The notes: a model not told the origin generated them from the letters alone. 64,000 nucleotides of DNA from Mycolicibacter minnesotensis (GCF_010731755.1 NZ_AP022589.1:2294001-2358000); one strand, 5' to 3'. Shown: positions 28,310-37,918, counted from the stretch's first letter. Made by a program: numbers and translations.

Positions 28310-29368
28310 GTGGCGGGTTCCGAGTTCGCGGGCGCGCGTGTCGCCGAGGCGGTGTCGCTGGCACCGCTGACCACGCTGCGGGTCGGACCGGTCGCCCGGC
28401 GCGTGATCACCTGCACCGACAGTGCGCAGATCGTTGCCGCGCTGGGCCGGCTCGACGAGGCCGGCGACAACCCGCTGGTGCTGGCCGGGGGCTCCAACGT
28501 ACTGATCGCCGACGACTTGGAGGATTTGACCGCCGTCGTGCTGGCCAACGACGAGATCAGCATCGAGGGCAACCTGTTGCGAGCCGAGGCCGGTGCGGTG
28601 TGGGACGACGTCGTCGCCCGGTCGGTTGCGGCGAATCTGGGCGGGCTGGAGTGTCTGTCGGGCATTCCCGGCTCGGCCGGGGCGACCCCGGTACAGAACG
28701 TCGGGGCCTATGGCGTGGAGGTCGCCGATCGGCTCACCCGGGTGCTGTTGCTGGATCGGCACTCCGGCGAGGTGCGCTGGACGCCGGCGGCGGACTTGGA
28801 GCTCGGCTATCGCACCAGTGTGCTCAAGCGCTCCGATGCGGCGGTGGTGCTGGAGGTCGAATTCGAACTGGATCCGTCCGGGCGCAGCGCACCGCTGCGC
28901 TACGGCGAGCTGGCTGCGGCTCTTGATGCTGCCGACGGTGAATCCCGTCACCCGGCGGCCGTTCGCGCCGCGGTGCTGGCGCTGCGGGCGGCAAAGGGCA
29001 TGGTGCTCGACTCCGCCGATCACGACACCTGGAGCGTCGGCTCGTTCTTTACCAATCCTGTTGTGCCACAAGATATCTTCTCTGATATTGCTGACCGGAC
29101 GCGCGGACCGGTGCCGCACTGGGACGCTCCCGGCGGCGTGAAACTGGCTGCCGGTTGGCTGGTGGAGCGATCGGGATTCGGCAAGGGATATCCAGGTGCG
29201 GAGGCTACTGCGCGTCTGTCCACCAAACATGCCCTGGCGCTGACCAATCGGGGCGGCGCCAGCTCCGCCGACATCGTGGGTCTGGCCCGTGCCGTGCGGG
29301 ACGGGGTGCACGACACGTTTGGTATCACCCTGCACCCCGAGCCGGTGCTTGTCGGGTGCGCGCTATAG
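28310..29368 (+). CDS. murB: UDP-N-acetylenolpyruvoylglucosamine reductase
   Basis: 352 residues. FAD-dependent enzyme of cytosolic peptidoglycan precursor synthesis, reducing the enolpyruvyl ether to UDP-MurNAc. The FAD-binding [15 protein letters not shown] and [25 protein letters not shown] are clear, the proton-donor Ser lies in [12 protein letters not shown] and the C-terminal Glu in LHPEPVLVG. The GTG start follows TACCGT (28296-28301) by eight bases, suggesting a leaderless transcript. Matches Rv0482; the L,D-transpeptidase gene follows, so two cell-wall genes are adjacent. Confidence 0.94.
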   Translation: MAGSEFAGARVAEAVSLAPLTTLRVGPVARRVITCTDSAQIVAALGRLDEAGDNPLVLAGGSNVLIADDLEDLTAVVLANDEISIEGNLLRAEAGAVWDDVVARSVAANLGGLECLSGIPGSAGATPVQNVGAYGVEVADRLTRVLLLDRHSGEVRWTPAADLELGYRTSVLKRSDAAVVLEVEFELDPSGRSAPLRYGELAAALDAADGESRHPAAVRAAVLALRAAKGMVLDSADHDTWSVGSFFTNPVVPQDIFSDIADRTRGPVPHWDAPGGVKLAAGWLVERSGFGKGYPGAEATARLSTKHALALTNRGGASSADIVGLARAVRDGVHDTFGITLHPEPVLVGCAL

Positions 29369-29426
29369 ACCCGGTGTAATCAACATCGCAGGTGGCCGGG
29401 CATTTGGGCCGGTATCTTGGAATGCC

Positions 29427-30713
29427 GTGACCCTGAACCGGCGGCAAGCGTTGACGGCGCTGGCCGCCGGCGTGCTGGCGCCGACGGCGGTGGCGGGGTG
29501 TTTCGGCCGATCGGGCACGAGCGCCGAGAAGGCGCCGCCCTCGGCCCCCACGGTGGTCTTCGAGCCGGCACTGGAAAACGGGGCCGTCACCGATGTGCTG
29601 CCTACCGCCCCGGTGGGCATCACGGTCCGCGACGGCTGGCTTCAGCGGGTGACCTTGACAAGTCCCGCGGGAAAGGTGCTCGCAGGAACCTTCAACCGCG
29701 AGCGCACGCGCTACACCGTCACCGAACCGCTGGGCTACGACGCCGCCTACACCTGGAGCGGGTCGGTGGTGGGCCACGACGGCAACGCCGTAGCGGTCAG
29801 CGGCCGCATCACCACGGTCACGCCTTCCGCTGTCATCGACGGCGGTTTTCAGCTGGCCGACGGCCAGACCGTGGGGATAGCCGCGCCAGTGATCCTGCAG
29901 TTCGACGGGCCGATCGCCGATAAGGCGGCCGTCGAACGAGCGCTGAGCATCGTCACCGAGCCCCCGGTGGACGGCAGCTGGGCCTGGTTGCCCGATGAGG
30001 TGCAGGGGGCGCGGGTGCACTGGCGCAGCCGCGAGTACTTCCCGGTCGGAACCACCGTGCACGTCAGCGCCAAGCTGTACGGTCTGGCGTTCGGCGAGGG
30101 TGCCTACGGGGCGCAGGACATGTCGCTGGACTTCGCGATCGGGCGGCGCCAGGTGGTGAAGGCAGAGGTCTCCTCGCACCGCATCCAGGTGGTCCGCGAC
30201 GAGGGCGTGATCATGGACTTCCCCTGTAGCTACGGGCAGGCCGACAAGGCCCGCAACATCACCCGCAACGGCATCCATGTGGTCAGCGAGAAGTACGCCG
30301 ACTTCTACATGTCCAACCCCGCGGCCGGCTACAGCAATATCCATGAGCGCTGGGCGGTCCGGATCTCCAACAACGGCGAGTTCATCCACGCCAACCCCTC
30401 CAGCGCCGGCGCCCAGGGCAACACCAACGTCACCAACGGCTGCATCAACCTGTCCACCGAAGACGCCGAGCAGTACTTCTACAGCGCGATCTATGGCGAC
30501 CCGGTCGAGGTCACCGGTAGCTCCATCGAACTGTCCTACGCCGATGGGGACATCTGGGACTGGGCCGTGGACTGGGACACCTGGGTCTCGATGTCGGCGC
30601 TGGCGAGCCCTGAGCAGTCCCGAACCTCGCTGCCCAGCGCGGCGCCGGCCACTCCGACCGACGCGCCGACCCTGTCGGGCACACCGACGACGAGTCCTGT
30701 GCCCGGCGGCTAG
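29427..30713 (+). CDS. lprQ: L,D-transpeptidase lipoprotein (LprQ/LdtMt5 orthologue)
   Basis: 428 residues from GTG 29427, eight bases after TATCTT. The signal peptide ends in a lipobox, VAGC at about residues 22-25, so it is membrane-anchored outside the cell. Two immunoglobulin-like domains follow, then a YkuD catalytic domain with the essential His in [12 protein letters not shown] and the catalytic Cys in [10 protein letters not shown]. It forms 3-3 crosslinks in peptidoglycan. The C-terminal tail after VSMSALASP is Pro/Thr/Ser-rich. Its stop codon lies inside the first unit of a 57-bp tandem repeat, so the last few codons derive from the repeat. Confidence 0.92.
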   Translation: MTLNRRQALTALAAGVLAPTAVAGCFGRSGTSAEKAPPSAPTVVFEPALENGAVTDVLPTAPVGITVRDGWLQRVTLTSPAGKVLAGTFNRERTRYTVTEPLGYDAAYTWSGSVVGHDGNAVAVSGRITTVTPSAVIDGGFQLADGQTVGIAAPVILQFDGPIADKAAVERALSIVTEPPVDGSWAWLPDEVQGARVHWRSREYFPVGTTVHVSAKLYGLAFGEGAYGAQDMSLDFAIGRRQVVKAEVSSHRIQVVRDEGVIMDFPCSYGQADKARNITRNGIHVVSEKYADFYMSNPAAGYSNIHERWAVRISNNGEFIHANPSSAGAQGNTNVTNGCINLSTEDAEQYFYSAIYGDPVEVTGSSIELSYADGDIWDWAVDWDTWVSMSALASPEQSRTSLPSAAPATPTDAPTLSGTPTTSPVPGG

Positions 30714-30896
30714 CGAGGCTCGACGTAGGAGAGGCGATGCTGGGGCGCCGCATTGGGGCCCGGCGGCTAGCGAGGCTCGACGTAGGAGAGGCGATGCTGG
30801 GGCGCCGCATTGGGGCCCGGCGGCTAGCGAGGCTCGACGTAGGAGAGGCGATGCTGGGGCGCCGCATTGGGGCCCGGCGGCTAGCGAGGCTCGACG
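30702..30896. repeat. 57-bp tandem repeat (MIRU-like), three full units and a 24-base partial
   Basis: Full units at 30702-30758, 30759-30815 and 30816-30872 are identical by eye, each starting CCCGGCGGCTAGCGAGGCTC and ending GCCGCATTGGGG; a partial unit fills 30873-30896. The CTAG in each unit gives a TAG on either strand: the first supplies the stop of the L,D-transpeptidase (30711-30713) and the last supplies the stop of the convergent SDR (30881-30883). Same family as 21096-21209. Mycobacterial MIRUs are known to sit at such gene junctions. Confidence 0.92.
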
Positions 30897-31648
30897 CGGT
30901 GAGCCCGGGTCGCCGACGCCTGATCGCGCGGGCGAATGACGATCTGGTCGAGGTCGACGTGGGGTGGCCGGGAGGCCACGAACCCGATTACCTCGGCGAT
31001 GTCGGTCGCCGTCAACGGCGTCAAGCCGTGGTACACGCCGTCGGCGCGCTCGCGGTCGCCGTCAAAGCGCACCAGCGAGAATTCGGTGTCCACCATGCCG
31101 GGGGCGATCTCGGTGAGCCGCACCGGCTTTCCCAGCAGCTCGCCGCGCAGCGTGCGGTGCAGCGCGCTCTGGGCGTGCTTGGCCGAGGTGTAGCCGGCGC
31201 CGCCGTCATAGATCTCTAATGCCGCGATCGAGGTCACCGTGACCACCAGGCCGTCGCCGGAGGCGACGAGCTTGGGCAGCAGGGCCCGAGTCACGTGCAG
31301 GGTGCCCAGTACGTTGGTCTCCCACATCCAGCGCCAGTGTTCGAGGTCGGCCTGTTCCACCGACGCCAGACCCTTGGCCCCGCCCGCATTGTTGACCAGC
31401 ACAGAGACCGAGCCGGGAATTCGATCGCACGCCTCGGCCAGCGCCGCGACCGCGTCCGGGTCAGTGACGTCGGTCACAACGGCGGTGCCGCCGATCTCGT
31501 CGGCCAGCGCCGCTATCCGATCGGCGCGCCGTGCCGCGGCGACCACGTGGAAGCCCTGTGCGGCAAGAACTCTCGCCGTCGCCTCACCAATACCCGAACT
31601 GGCGCCGGTGACCACGGCAATGCGCTGGTCGTGCCCAGAAGTCGTCAT
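30881..31648 (-). CDS. Short-chain dehydrogenase/reductase (Rv0484c orthologue)
   Basis: 255 residues. Classical SDR: cofactor motif VVTGASSGIGEATA, NNAG, the Ser in VTSIAALEIYDG and the Tyr-Lys pair in YTSAKHAQSALH, then IAPGMVDTEF. It should oxidise or reduce an alcohol/ketone with NAD(P); substrate unknown. The C-terminal residues end inside the 57-bp repeat, so the final few codons vary with the array. Its start is 37 bases from the divergent polycysteine upstream ORF. Confidence 0.88.
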   Translation of the reverse strand: MTTSGHDQRIAVVTGASSGIGEATARVLAAQGFHVVAAARRADRIAALADEIGGTAVVTDVTDPDAVAALAEACDRIPGSVSVLVNNAGGAKGLASVEQADLEHWRWMWETNVLGTLHVTRALLPKLVASGDGLVVTVTSIAALEIYDGGAGYTSAKHAQSALHRTLRGELLGKPVRLTEIAPGMVDTEFSLVRFDGDRERADGVYHGLTPLTATDIAEVIGFVASRPPHVDLDQIVIRPRDQASATRAHRVEPR

Positions 31649-31671
31649 CGCCTCAACCTTAGTGATCGTGA

Positions 31672-31677
31672 TAGATT
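31672..31677 (+). promoter_or_regulatory. -10 element of the Rv0485-mshA leader
   Basis: TAGATT ends seven bases before the ATG of the polycysteine ORF. With the usual mycobacterial TANNNT spacing, transcription would begin at or next to the A of that ATG, making the upstream ORF leaderless. Confidence 0.6.
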
Positions 31678-31684
31678 CTCAGCC

Positions 31685-31765
31685 ATGTCCCGCAGTGCCC
31701 GCTTTCTGACAGCGGTCTGTCTTGTCGCCAACGGCGCATGTTGTTGCGCGTGTTGCTGCGCCTGA
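31685..31765 (+). CDS. Leaderless polycysteine upstream ORF
   Basis: A 26-codon ORF ending in CCCACCCA: six of the last eight codons are Cys, with a seventh Cys at residue 12. It lies immediately after a -10 element and 90 bases before the Rv0485 start. Leaderless polycysteine ORFs have been reported in mycobacteria as cysteine-responsive attenuators of downstream operons. GGCGCA (31733-31738) can pair with TGCGCC (31757-31762), putting the Cys codons in a hairpin, and a longer stem follows at 31788-31838. The downstream operon makes mycothiol, which consumes cysteine, so the logic fits. The peptide itself probably has no function beyond being translated. Confidence 0.8.
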   Translation: MSRSARFLTAVCLVANGACCCACCCA

Positions 31766-31787
31766 CCTGCTGCGAGTAGCGCTCCTT

Positions 31788-31838
31788 AGGAGAGTCCGCC
31801 GGGTCGAAGGCGTAACCGGCCCCGAATCGGACTTTCCT
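31788..31838 (+). promoter_or_regulatory. Candidate attenuator stem between the polycysteine ORF and Rv0485
   Basis: AGGAGAGTCCG (31788-31798) pairs with CGGACTTTCCT (31828-31838) over 11 positions with one G-U pair. An inner CCGG/CCGG pair is possible at 31799-31802 and 31816-31819. The stem begins 23 bases after the uORF stop and ends 17 bases before the Rv0485 GTG. Whether it affects transcription or sequesters the weak AAGGAC ribosome site is not visible. Confidence 0.5.
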
Positions 31839-31855
31839 GAAGACAAGGACATCTC

Positions 31856-33139
31856 GTGCGTACTACCTCTCTCACCGCTCACCTGGCCAACCACCGCAAT
31901 GACCGGCCGCGTTCCCATCCCCGCGTCGTCGCACCGGCGCTACAGCTGGCCGACTCGGCCGGCGCGGAGGTCTTCGCCGCCGTGCGCCAGCATGGCCCGG
32001 TCGCCCGCGAGGCGATCGCCGGCGCCACCTCGCTGAGCGTCGCCACTGTCAACCGCCAGGTCAGTGCCCTGCTGGAAGCCGGATTGCTGCTGGAGCGCGC
32101 CGACCTGGCCACCTCTGGGGCGATCGGTCGGCCCCGGCGGCCTGTGGTGGTCAACCATGAGCCGTTCCTCACCCTGGGCCTGCACATCGGGGCCAAGACC
32201 ACCAGCATCGTGGCCACCGATCTGCTCGGCCGCACGCTCGACGTCGTCGAGACCCCGACCCCCAACAAGGGCGCGGGGCCGGCGCTGGCGTCGTTGGCGG
32301 CCAGCGCCAGCCGGTATCTGACCCGGTGGCAGAAGCGCCGTCCGTTGTGGGTCGGGGTGGCCATCGGTGGCGCGGTCGACGGCGCCACCGGGCATGTGGA
32401 TCACCCGAGGCTGGGCTGGACGGCCGCCCCGGTCGGTCCGGTGCTGGCCGAAGAGCTTGGCCTGCCGGTGTCGGTGGCCTCCCACGTGGACGCCATGGCC
32501 GGGGCTGAGCTGCTGTTCGGTGTGCGGCGGCCGACGGCCATCAGTACCACCAGCCTCTACGTCTACGCCCGGGAAACGGTGGGCTATGCCCTGGTGATCG
32601 GCGGGCGGGTGCACAGCCCGGCCAGCGGTCCCGGCACCATCGCCGGCCTGCCGGTCTACTCCGAGCTGCTCGGGGGTTCGGGACATCTTGAGTCCACCGT
32701 CAGCGACGAGGCAGTCCTGGCCGCAGCCCGGCGGCTGCGGCTGCTGCCCGAGGGCAGTGGGGCAGTGGCGGCGGCGGTCACCACCCTGGTGCGCGAGGCG
32801 CGGGGCGGCGACGAGCGGGCCGCGGCCCTGCTGACCGAGCGCGCGCGGGCGCTGGGGGAGGCGGTGGCGTTGCTGCGCGACGTGCTCAACCCCGATGACC
32901 TGGTGGTAGGTGGCCAGGGATTCACCGAATATCCGGAGGGTATGGCCGAGGTGGAGCGGGCGTTTCGGCAGCGATCGGTGTTGTCGGGGCGCAGCATCAG
33001 GGTCACCGCGTTCGGCAACCGGGTTCAGGAGGCCGGTGCCGGCACCGTGTCGCTGGGCGGGCTCTACGCCGACCCGGTCGGTGCCATGCGCCGGTCCCGT
33101 GGGCCGGTCGCCCGCGTGGTCCCGGAAGTGTCCGCCTGA
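31856..33139 (+). CDS. ROK-family transcriptional regulator (Rv0485 orthologue)
   Basis: 427 residues from GTG 31856. A winged helix-turn-helix fills about residues 25-80 ([30 protein letters not shown]), then a ROK sugar-kinase-like fold ([34 protein letters not shown]). The zinc-binding CxCGxxGCxE loop of ROK proteins is degenerate here ([12 protein letters not shown]), so sugar-kinase activity is unlikely. It directly precedes mshA with 22 bases between and sits downstream of the polycysteine uORF. In M. tuberculosis Rv0485 has been linked to control of a PE/PPE pair, as I recall. Confidence 0.87.
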   Translation: MRTTSLTAHLANHRNDRPRSHPRVVAPALQLADSAGAEVFAAVRQHGPVAREAIAGATSLSVATVNRQVSALLEAGLLLERADLATSGAIGRPRRPVVVNHEPFLTLGLHIGAKTTSIVATDLLGRTLDVVETPTPNKGAGPALASLAASASRYLTRWQKRRPLWVGVAIGGAVDGATGHVDHPRLGWTAAPVGPVLAEELGLPVSVASHVDAMAGAELLFGVRRPTAISTTSLYVYARETVGYALVIGGRVHSPASGPGTIAGLPVYSELLGGSGHLESTVSDEAVLAAARRLRLLPEGSGAVAAAVTTLVREARGGDERAAALLTERARALGEAVALLRDVLNPDDLVVGGQGFTEYPEGMAEVERAFRQRSVLSGRSIRVTAFGNRVQEAGAGTVSLGGLYADPVGAMRRSRGPVARVVPEVSA

Positions 33140-33161
33140 ACCGACCTGTCAAGATGGCGGG

Positions 33162-34490
33162 GTGGGCCATGGAGTCAGATCCGATGTGCACCGGGTAGCG
33201 CTGCTGTCGGTACACACCTCGCCGCTGGCCCAACCCGGCACCGGGGATGCGGGCGGCATGAACGTCTACGTCCTGCAGAGCGCACTGCATCTGGCGCGTC
33301 GCGGGGTCGCCGTAGAGGTGTTCACCCGCGCCACGTCGTCGGCCGACCCGCCGGTGCAGCACGTCGCACCCGGCGTGCTGGTGCGCAACGTTGTGGCGGG
33401 GCCTTTCGAAGGCCTGGACAAGAACGACCTACCCACGCAGCTGTGCGCGTTCGCCGCCGGAGTGCTGCGCGCCGAGGCCGCCCACGAGCCCGGCTACTAC
33501 GACGTGGTGCATTCGCACTATTGGCTCTCCGGCCAGGTCGGATGGCTGGCAGCTGACCGGTGGGCGGTGCCGCTGGTGCATACCGCGCACACCTTGGCCG
33601 GGGTGAAGAACGCCGCGCTCGCCGCGGGCGACGCCCCCGAGCCGCCCCTGCGCATGGTCGGCGAGCAACAGGTCGTCGACGCCGCGGATCGGCTGATCGT
33701 CAACACCGAAGACGAGGCCCACCAACTGGTGGCGCTGCACGATGCGGACCCGCGCCGGATCGACGTGGCGCACCCGGGCGTCGACCTGGAGGTGTTTCGG
33801 CCCGGCGACAGACTTGCGGCCCGCGCCGCGTTGGGCCTGTCGGACCACGAACCGATCGTGGCGTTCGTCGGCCGTATCCAGCCGCTCAAGGCGCCCGACA
33901 TCCTGCTGCGGGCGGCGGCGAAGCTGCCCGGCGTGCGGGTGGTAGTGGCCGGTGGGCCGTCGGGAAGCAGCGGATTGGCGGAACCGGGCGGCCTGGTTCG
34001 GCTGGCTGCCGAACTGGGTATCAGTGAGCGGGTGACCTTCCTGCCGCCGCAGTCCCGTGAGAATCTGGCGGCGCTGTTCCGGGCCGCCGACCTGGTGGCC
34101 GTGCCGAGCTACTCCGAGTCGTTCGGCCTGGTGGCGCTGGAGGCGCAGGCGTGCGGGACACCGGTGGTCGCCGCGGCCGTCGGCGGGCTGCCGGTGGCGG
34201 TGCAAGACGGCGTCACCGGGCGACTGGTCGACGGGCACGGCATCGAGGCATGGGCGAGCGGCCTGGACGAGCTGCTGCGGTTGGGCTCCGGACCCCGGGG
34301 ATGGGCGATGCGCCGGGCCGCGGCCGCACATGCGACGAAGTTCTCCTGGGAGCGCACGGTCGACGCCCAACTGGCCAGCTACGCCCAGGCTATCGACGAC
34401 TTCGCCGCGGCCCGGAGCGGGCGGATGCGGGTGCTGGGATCCGCACGACGGCCCCGGCGCTGGCCGGCGCGGCGTGGAGCGCGCGCGTGA
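33162..34490 (+). CDS. mshA: D-inositol-3-phosphate glycosyltransferase, first step of mycothiol synthesis
   Basis: 442 residues from GTG 33162; GTG 33186 is an alternative and the true N terminus is uncertain because the family has a variable arm. GT-B fold: N-terminal [20 protein letters not shown] glycine loop, [12 protein letters not shown], then the C-terminal nucleotide-sugar half with [23 protein letters not shown] and [22 protein letters not shown] containing the ExxxxxxxE motif. It transfers GlcNAc from UDP-GlcNAc to inositol-3-phosphate. Its stop overlaps the next GTG (GTGA). Being downstream of the polycysteine leader ties mycothiol synthesis to cysteine supply. Confidence 0.93.
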   Translation: MGHGVRSDVHRVALLSVHTSPLAQPGTGDAGGMNVYVLQSALHLARRGVAVEVFTRATSSADPPVQHVAPGVLVRNVVAGPFEGLDKNDLPTQLCAFAAGVLRAEAAHEPGYYDVVHSHYWLSGQVGWLAADRWAVPLVHTAHTLAGVKNAALAAGDAPEPPLRMVGEQQVVDAADRLIVNTEDEAHQLVALHDADPRRIDVAHPGVDLEVFRPGDRLAARAALGLSDHEPIVAFVGRIQPLKAPDILLRAAAKLPGVRVVVAGGPSGSSGLAEPGGLVRLAAELGISERVTFLPPQSRENLAALFRAADLVAVPSYSESFGLVALEAQACGTPVVAAAVGGLPVAVQDGVTGRLVDGHGIEAWASGLDELLRLGSGPRGWAMRRAAAAHATKFSWERTVDAQLASYAQAIDDFAAARSGRMRVLGSARRPRRWPARRGARA

Positions 34491-34999
34491 ATCGCTGCGA
34501 GGTCCTGGAACTCATCGAGAGCACGCTGCAGGTGGCCGAGTTGACCTACGCACCCACGCCGGGTTCCCACGGCGGACTGCCGGGTCTGATCGTCGAACTG
34601 CCCGGCGAGCGCAAGCTCAAGACCAACACCATCCTCAGTGTCGGGGAGCACTCGGTGCGCATCGAGGCGTTCGTCTGTCGCAAGCCGGACGAGAACGATG
34701 CCGGCGTCTATCGGTACCTGCTCAAGCGCAATCGCCGGCTCTACGGCGTGGCCTACACGCTGGACAACGTCGGCGATATCTACCTGGTGGGCCGGATGGC
34801 CCTGGCATCGGTGTCCGTCGAGGAGATCGACCGGGTTCTCGGGCAGGTGCTCGAAGCGGTCGATTTCGACTTCAACACGTTGCTGGAGTTGGGATTCGCC
34901 ACATCGATCCAGAAGGAATGGGACTGGCGGGTGTCGACCGGGCAGTCGCTGAAGAACCTGCGGGCGTTTGAGCATTTGATCGACAGCAATGACGACTGA
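34487..34999 (+). CDS. YbjN-domain protein (Rv0487 orthologue)
   Basis: 170 residues from GTG 34487, overlapping the mshA stop. It has the YbjN/type III chaperone-like fold pattern: [39 protein letters not shown], then [33 protein letters not shown]. No catalytic residues are apparent; related proteins act as small cytosolic chaperone-like or regulatory factors. The coupling with mshA and gpm1 is conserved in mycobacteria. Function unknown. Confidence 0.82.
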   Translation: MNRCEVLELIESTLQVAELTYAPTPGSHGGLPGLIVELPGERKLKTNTILSVGEHSVRIEAFVCRKPDENDAGVYRYLLKRNRRLYGVAYTLDNVGDIYLVGRMALASVSVEEIDRVLGQVLEAVDFDFNTLLELGFATSIQKEWDWRVSTGQSLKNLRAFEHLIDSNDD

Positions 35000-35012
35000 G
35001 ACACTGACGCCC

Positions 35013-35762
35013 ATGTCTGACACTGCCACCTTGGTGCTGCTGCGCCACGGCGAAAGCGAATGGAACGCCAGCAACCAGTTCACCGGTTGGATGGACGTCA
35101 ACCTGACCGACAAGGGCCGCGCAGAGGCGGTCCGCGCCGGTTCACTGTTGGTAGAACACGGCCTGGCGCCGGATGTGGTCTACACCTCGCTGTTGCGCCG
35201 GGCGATCACCACCGCGAACCTGGCGCTCGACGCCGCCGACCGGCACTGGATCCCGGTGCATCGCACCTGGCGGCTCAACGAGCGTCATTACGGTGCGCTG
35301 CAGGGGCTGGACAAGGCCGCCACCAAGGCGCGCTACGGCGACGACCAGTTCATGACGTGGCGGCGCAGCTATGACACCCCGCCGCCGCCCATCGAGGCCG
35401 GCAGTCGCTACAGCCAGGACACGGACGCCCGGTACGCCGACATCGGCGGTGGACCGCTGACCGAATGCCTGGCCGACGTGGTGGCGCGCTTCCTGCCGTA
35501 CTTCACCGACGTCGTCATCCCGGACTTGCGGTGCGGCAAGACGGTGCTGATCGCGGCGCACGGCAACTCGCTGCGGGCGTTGGTGAAATACCTCGACCAG
35601 ATGTCGGATGACGACGTGGTCGGGTTGAACATCCCCACGGGTATCCCGCTGCGTTACGACTTGGACGCCGACCTGCGCCCGAAGGTGGCCGGCGGTGTCT
35701 ATCTGGACCCGGAGGCGGCCGCCGCAGGGGCCGCTGCAGTGGCAAACCAGGGCGCCAAGTAG
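35013..35762 (+). CDS. gpm1: 2,3-bisphosphoglycerate-dependent phosphoglycerate mutase
   Basis: 249 residues from ATG 35013 ([18 protein letters not shown]), the length of Rv0489; an in-frame ATG at 34989 overlapping the previous gene would add eight residues. The phosphorylated His is in [10 protein letters not shown], Arg/Glu residues in [16 protein letters not shown] and the second His in [14 protein letters not shown]. It interconverts 3- and 2-phosphoglycerate in glycolysis and gluconeogenesis. The senX3-regX3 phosphate-response pair follows, as in M. tuberculosis. Confidence 0.95.
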   Translation: MSDTATLVLLRHGESEWNASNQFTGWMDVNLTDKGRAEAVRAGSLLVEHGLAPDVVYTSLLRRAITTANLALDAADRHWIPVHRTWRLNERHYGALQGLDKAATKARYGDDQFMTWRRSYDTPPPPIEAGSRYSQDTDARYADIGGGPLTECLADVVARFLPYFTDVVIPDLRCGKTVLIAAHGNSLRALVKYLDQMSDDDVVGLNIPTGIPLRYDLDADLRPKVAGGVYLDPEAAAAGAAAVANQGAK

Positions 35763-35781
35763 CGACTACGGGCCGTCCAGT

Positions 35782-35809
35782 GTGAATGCGGGGTGGAAAC
35801 CGGGTGAAA
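35782..35809 (+). promoter_or_regulatory. PHO-box-like direct repeats upstream of senX3 (candidate RegX3 site)
   Basis: GTGAAT (35782), GTGGAA (35793) and GTGAAA (35804) start at exact 11-base intervals on the plus strand, which is the unit length of PhoB/PhoP-type PHO boxes. The array lies 20 bases after gpm1 and about 70 bases before the senX3 -10 element TACGAT (35880-35885). RegX3 is an OmpR/PhoB-type regulator known to control its own operon, so it is the natural ligand; this assignment is inferred. Confidence 0.55.
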
Positions 35810-35891
35810 TCTTCGCGATGAATTCACATTCGGCGCACGTCGTGGTCCAGCGCTGGTCAGGTCGGGTTGCCCGACTGCGTACGATTTTGCC

Positions 35892-37070
35892 GTGGCTGCG
35901 ACCTCGGCGCTGACGCTTGCTGCAGCGTCGGCGATTCCTGCGCTGGCGGCCGGCGTGGCAGCCGGCGTGTGGTTGTCGCCGCGGCTGGCCGAACGGCGTC
36001 GCAAGGCCGCCACGGACCGATCCGGGATCACCGTCGCCGAGATGCTCCAGCAGATCGTGTCGCACGCCTCGCTGGGGATCGCCGTCGTCGACTCCCACCG
36101 TGACGTCGTCTATCTCAACGAGCGGGCCACCGAGCTGGGACTTGTGCACGGCCGTCTGCTCGACGACGAGGCCTGGGCGGCCGCCCAGCGTGCACTGTCG
36201 GGCGAGGAAGTGGTCTTCGACCTGACGGTGGCCAAGCGGGCGCCCGGTGCCACCCGGGCGGATCTGTCGGCGGTGCGCGGTTATGCCCGCTTGCTGTCGG
36301 AGGACGATCAGCGGTTCGCGGTGGTGATCGTCGACGACCAGTCCGAGCAGGCCCGCATGGAGGCCAGTCGCCGTGACTTCGTGGCCAATGTCAGCCACGA
36401 ACTCAAAACCCCGGTGGGGGCGATGGGGTTGCTTGCCGAAGCACTGCTGGCTTCAGCCGATGACCCCGAGGCGGTGCGGCCGTTCGCCGAGCGGGTGTTG
36501 GTGGAGGCCAACCGGCTCGCCAGCATGATCGGTGAGCTGATCGAGCTGTCCCGGCTGCAGGGGGCCGACCCGCTGCCGGACCTGGGTGTCGTCGACGTCG
36601 ATGCCGTGGTCAACGAGGCGATCTCCCGGCACAAGGTTGCCGCCGACAATGCCGAGATCACGATCACCACCGATGCCGCGAGCGGGCTGCGCGTGCTCGG
36701 CGACGAACCGCTGCTGGTGACTGCGCTGGCCAACCTGGTGTCCAATGCCATCGCCTACTCACCGCACGGTTCGCCGGTGTCGATCAGCCGGCGTCGCCGG
36801 GAGGGGTCTATCGAGATCGCCGTGACCGACCGTGGCATCGGCATTGCGCCCAAAGATCAGCAGCGCGTGTTCGAACGGTTCTTCCGCAGCGACAAGGCCC
36901 GTTCACGGGCCACCGGGGGGACCGGGCTGGGGTTGGCGATCGTCAAACACGTGGCCGCCAACCACAACGGCACCATCACGCTGTGGAGCCAGCCGGGCAC
37001 CGGTTCGACATTCACCTTGGCGATTCCGGCATACCAGGGCAGTGTGGACCAAGATAAGGAGGAGCCGTGA
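35892..37070 (+). CDS. senX3: Sensor histidine kinase of the phosphate-responsive system
   Basis: 392 residues from GTG 35892, six bases after TACGAT, so probably leaderless. One clear N-terminal membrane segment (about 4-30), a PAS-like region ([25 protein letters not shown]), the dimerisation helix with the phospho-accepting His in [15 protein letters not shown], and the ATPase domain: N box [11 protein letters not shown]1 [12 protein letters not shown]2 [12 protein letters not shown]. It phosphorylates RegX3 when phosphate is scarce. Slightly shorter than the 410-residue M. tuberculosis protein. The 52-base gap to regX3 has no MIRU, unlike M. tuberculosis. Confidence 0.94.
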   Translation: MAATSALTLAAASAIPALAAGVAAGVWLSPRLAERRRKAATDRSGITVAEMLQQIVSHASLGIAVVDSHRDVVYLNERATELGLVHGRLLDDEAWAAAQRALSGEEVVFDLTVAKRAPGATRADLSAVRGYARLLSEDDQRFAVVIVDDQSEQARMEASRRDFVANVSHELKTPVGAMGLLAEALLASADDPEAVRPFAERVLVEANRLASMIGELIELSRLQGADPLPDLGVVDVDAVVNEAISRHKVAADNAEITITTDAASGLRVLGDEPLLVTALANLVSNAIAYSPHGSPVSISRRRREGSIEIAVTDRGIGIAPKDQQRVFERFFRSDKARSRATGGTGLGLAIVKHVAANHNGTITLWSQPGTGSTFTLAIPAYQGSVDQDKEEP

Positions 37071-37122
37071 TCAGACCCGCTGTTGATGACGCAGAGGGTT
37101 CCTACCGGGAGGAGCAGCCGGG

Positions 37123-37806
37123 ATGACGCACGTCTTGATCGTCGAGGACGAGGAATCGCTGGCAGACCCGCTGGCATTCCTGCTGCGTAAAGAGGGTTTC
37201 GAAGCCACGGTGGTGGGTGATGGAACCGCGGCACTGGCCGAATTCGACCGGGCCGGCGCCGACATCGTGCTGCTGGATCTGATGCTTCCGGGCATGTCCG
37301 GCACCGACGTCTGCAAGCAACTGCGTGCGCGTTCCAGCGTGCCGGTGATTATGGTCACTGCCCGCGACAGTGAGATCGACAAGGTCGTCGGCCTGGAATT
37401 GGGCGCCGACGATTACGTCACCAAGCCGTACTCGGCTCGCGAGCTGATCGCCCGGATCCGTGCGGTCCTGCGTCGGGGTGGCGACGACGAGGGCGGCGTC
37501 GGTGAGGGCGTGCTGGAGTCGGGTCCGGTGCGCATGGACGTCGAGCGGCACGTGGTGATGGTCAACGGCGAGCAGATCACCTTGCCGCTCAAGGAGTTCG
37601 ACCTGCTCGAGTACCTGATGCGCAACACCGGCCGGGTGCTCACGCGCGGACAGTTGATCGACCGGGTCTGGGGCGCCGACTATGTCGGTGACACCAAGAC
37701 CTTGGACGTCCACGTCAAACGACTTCGGTCCAAGATCGAGGCCGATCCGGCCAATCCAGTGCACCTGGTTACCGTGCGTGGACTCGGGTACAAGCTGGAG
37801 GGCTGA
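37123..37806 (+). CDS. regX3: Response regulator of the phosphate-responsive system
   Basis: 227 residues from ATG 37123 with GGAGGAGCAGCCGGG upstream. The receiver domain has the acidic pair DEE at residues 9-11, phospho-acceptor Asp at 52 (IVLLDLMLPG), Thr in VTARDSE and Lys in TKPYSARE. The OmpR/PhoB winged helix covers about 130-227 (LPLKEFDLLEYLMRNTGRVLTRGQLIDRVWG, HVKRLRSKIE). It activates phosphate-scavenging genes and other loci. A PHO-box-like array before senX3 suggests autoregulation. It is the last gene before the inserted PKS/NRPS island. Confidence 0.95.
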   Translation: MTHVLIVEDEESLADPLAFLLRKEGFEATVVGDGTAALAEFDRAGADIVLLDLMLPGMSGTDVCKQLRARSSVPVIMVTARDSEIDKVVGLELGADDYVTKPYSARELIARIRAVLRRGGDDEGGVGEGVLESGPVRMDVERHVVMVNGEQITLPLKEFDLLEYLMRNTGRVLTRGQLIDRVWGADYVGDTKTLDVHVKRLRSKIEADPANPVHLVTVRGLGYKLEG

Positions 37807-37891
37807 TTCCGGGCGACCACGTGATGGGGTCTCCTAACTTGCTCGGCGGGGTAGTCGTCGCCGAAAATCTCCGGATTGGACGTCCGGCTTC

Positions 37892-37918
37892 TTAAGGTAG
37901 CCTTAATCAAGGTTGCCT
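37892..37918. promoter_or_regulatory. Palindrome and repeat upstream of the PKS operon (possible metalloregulator site)
   Basis: TTAAGG-TAG-CCTTAA (37892-37906) is a perfect inverted repeat, and AAGGTAGCCT (37894) recurs as AAGGTTGCCT (37909), 15 bases on. The pattern recalls DtxR/IdeR-family boxes built from AGGTTAGCCT units, but agreement with the 19-base iron-box consensus is only about 12 positions. It lies 53 bases before the PKS start. Regulator unassigned. Confidence 0.35.

Noticed and set aside
30737..31219. ORF made of a 19-residue repeat ([19 protein letters not shown])
   Set aside because: It is the 57-bp repeat read in one frame, then antisense to the SDR. No start signal or conservation expected.
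37071..37122. MIRU repeats in the senX3-regX3 gap
   Set aside because: The gap is 52 bases and contains no unit of the 57-bp family or other repeat.
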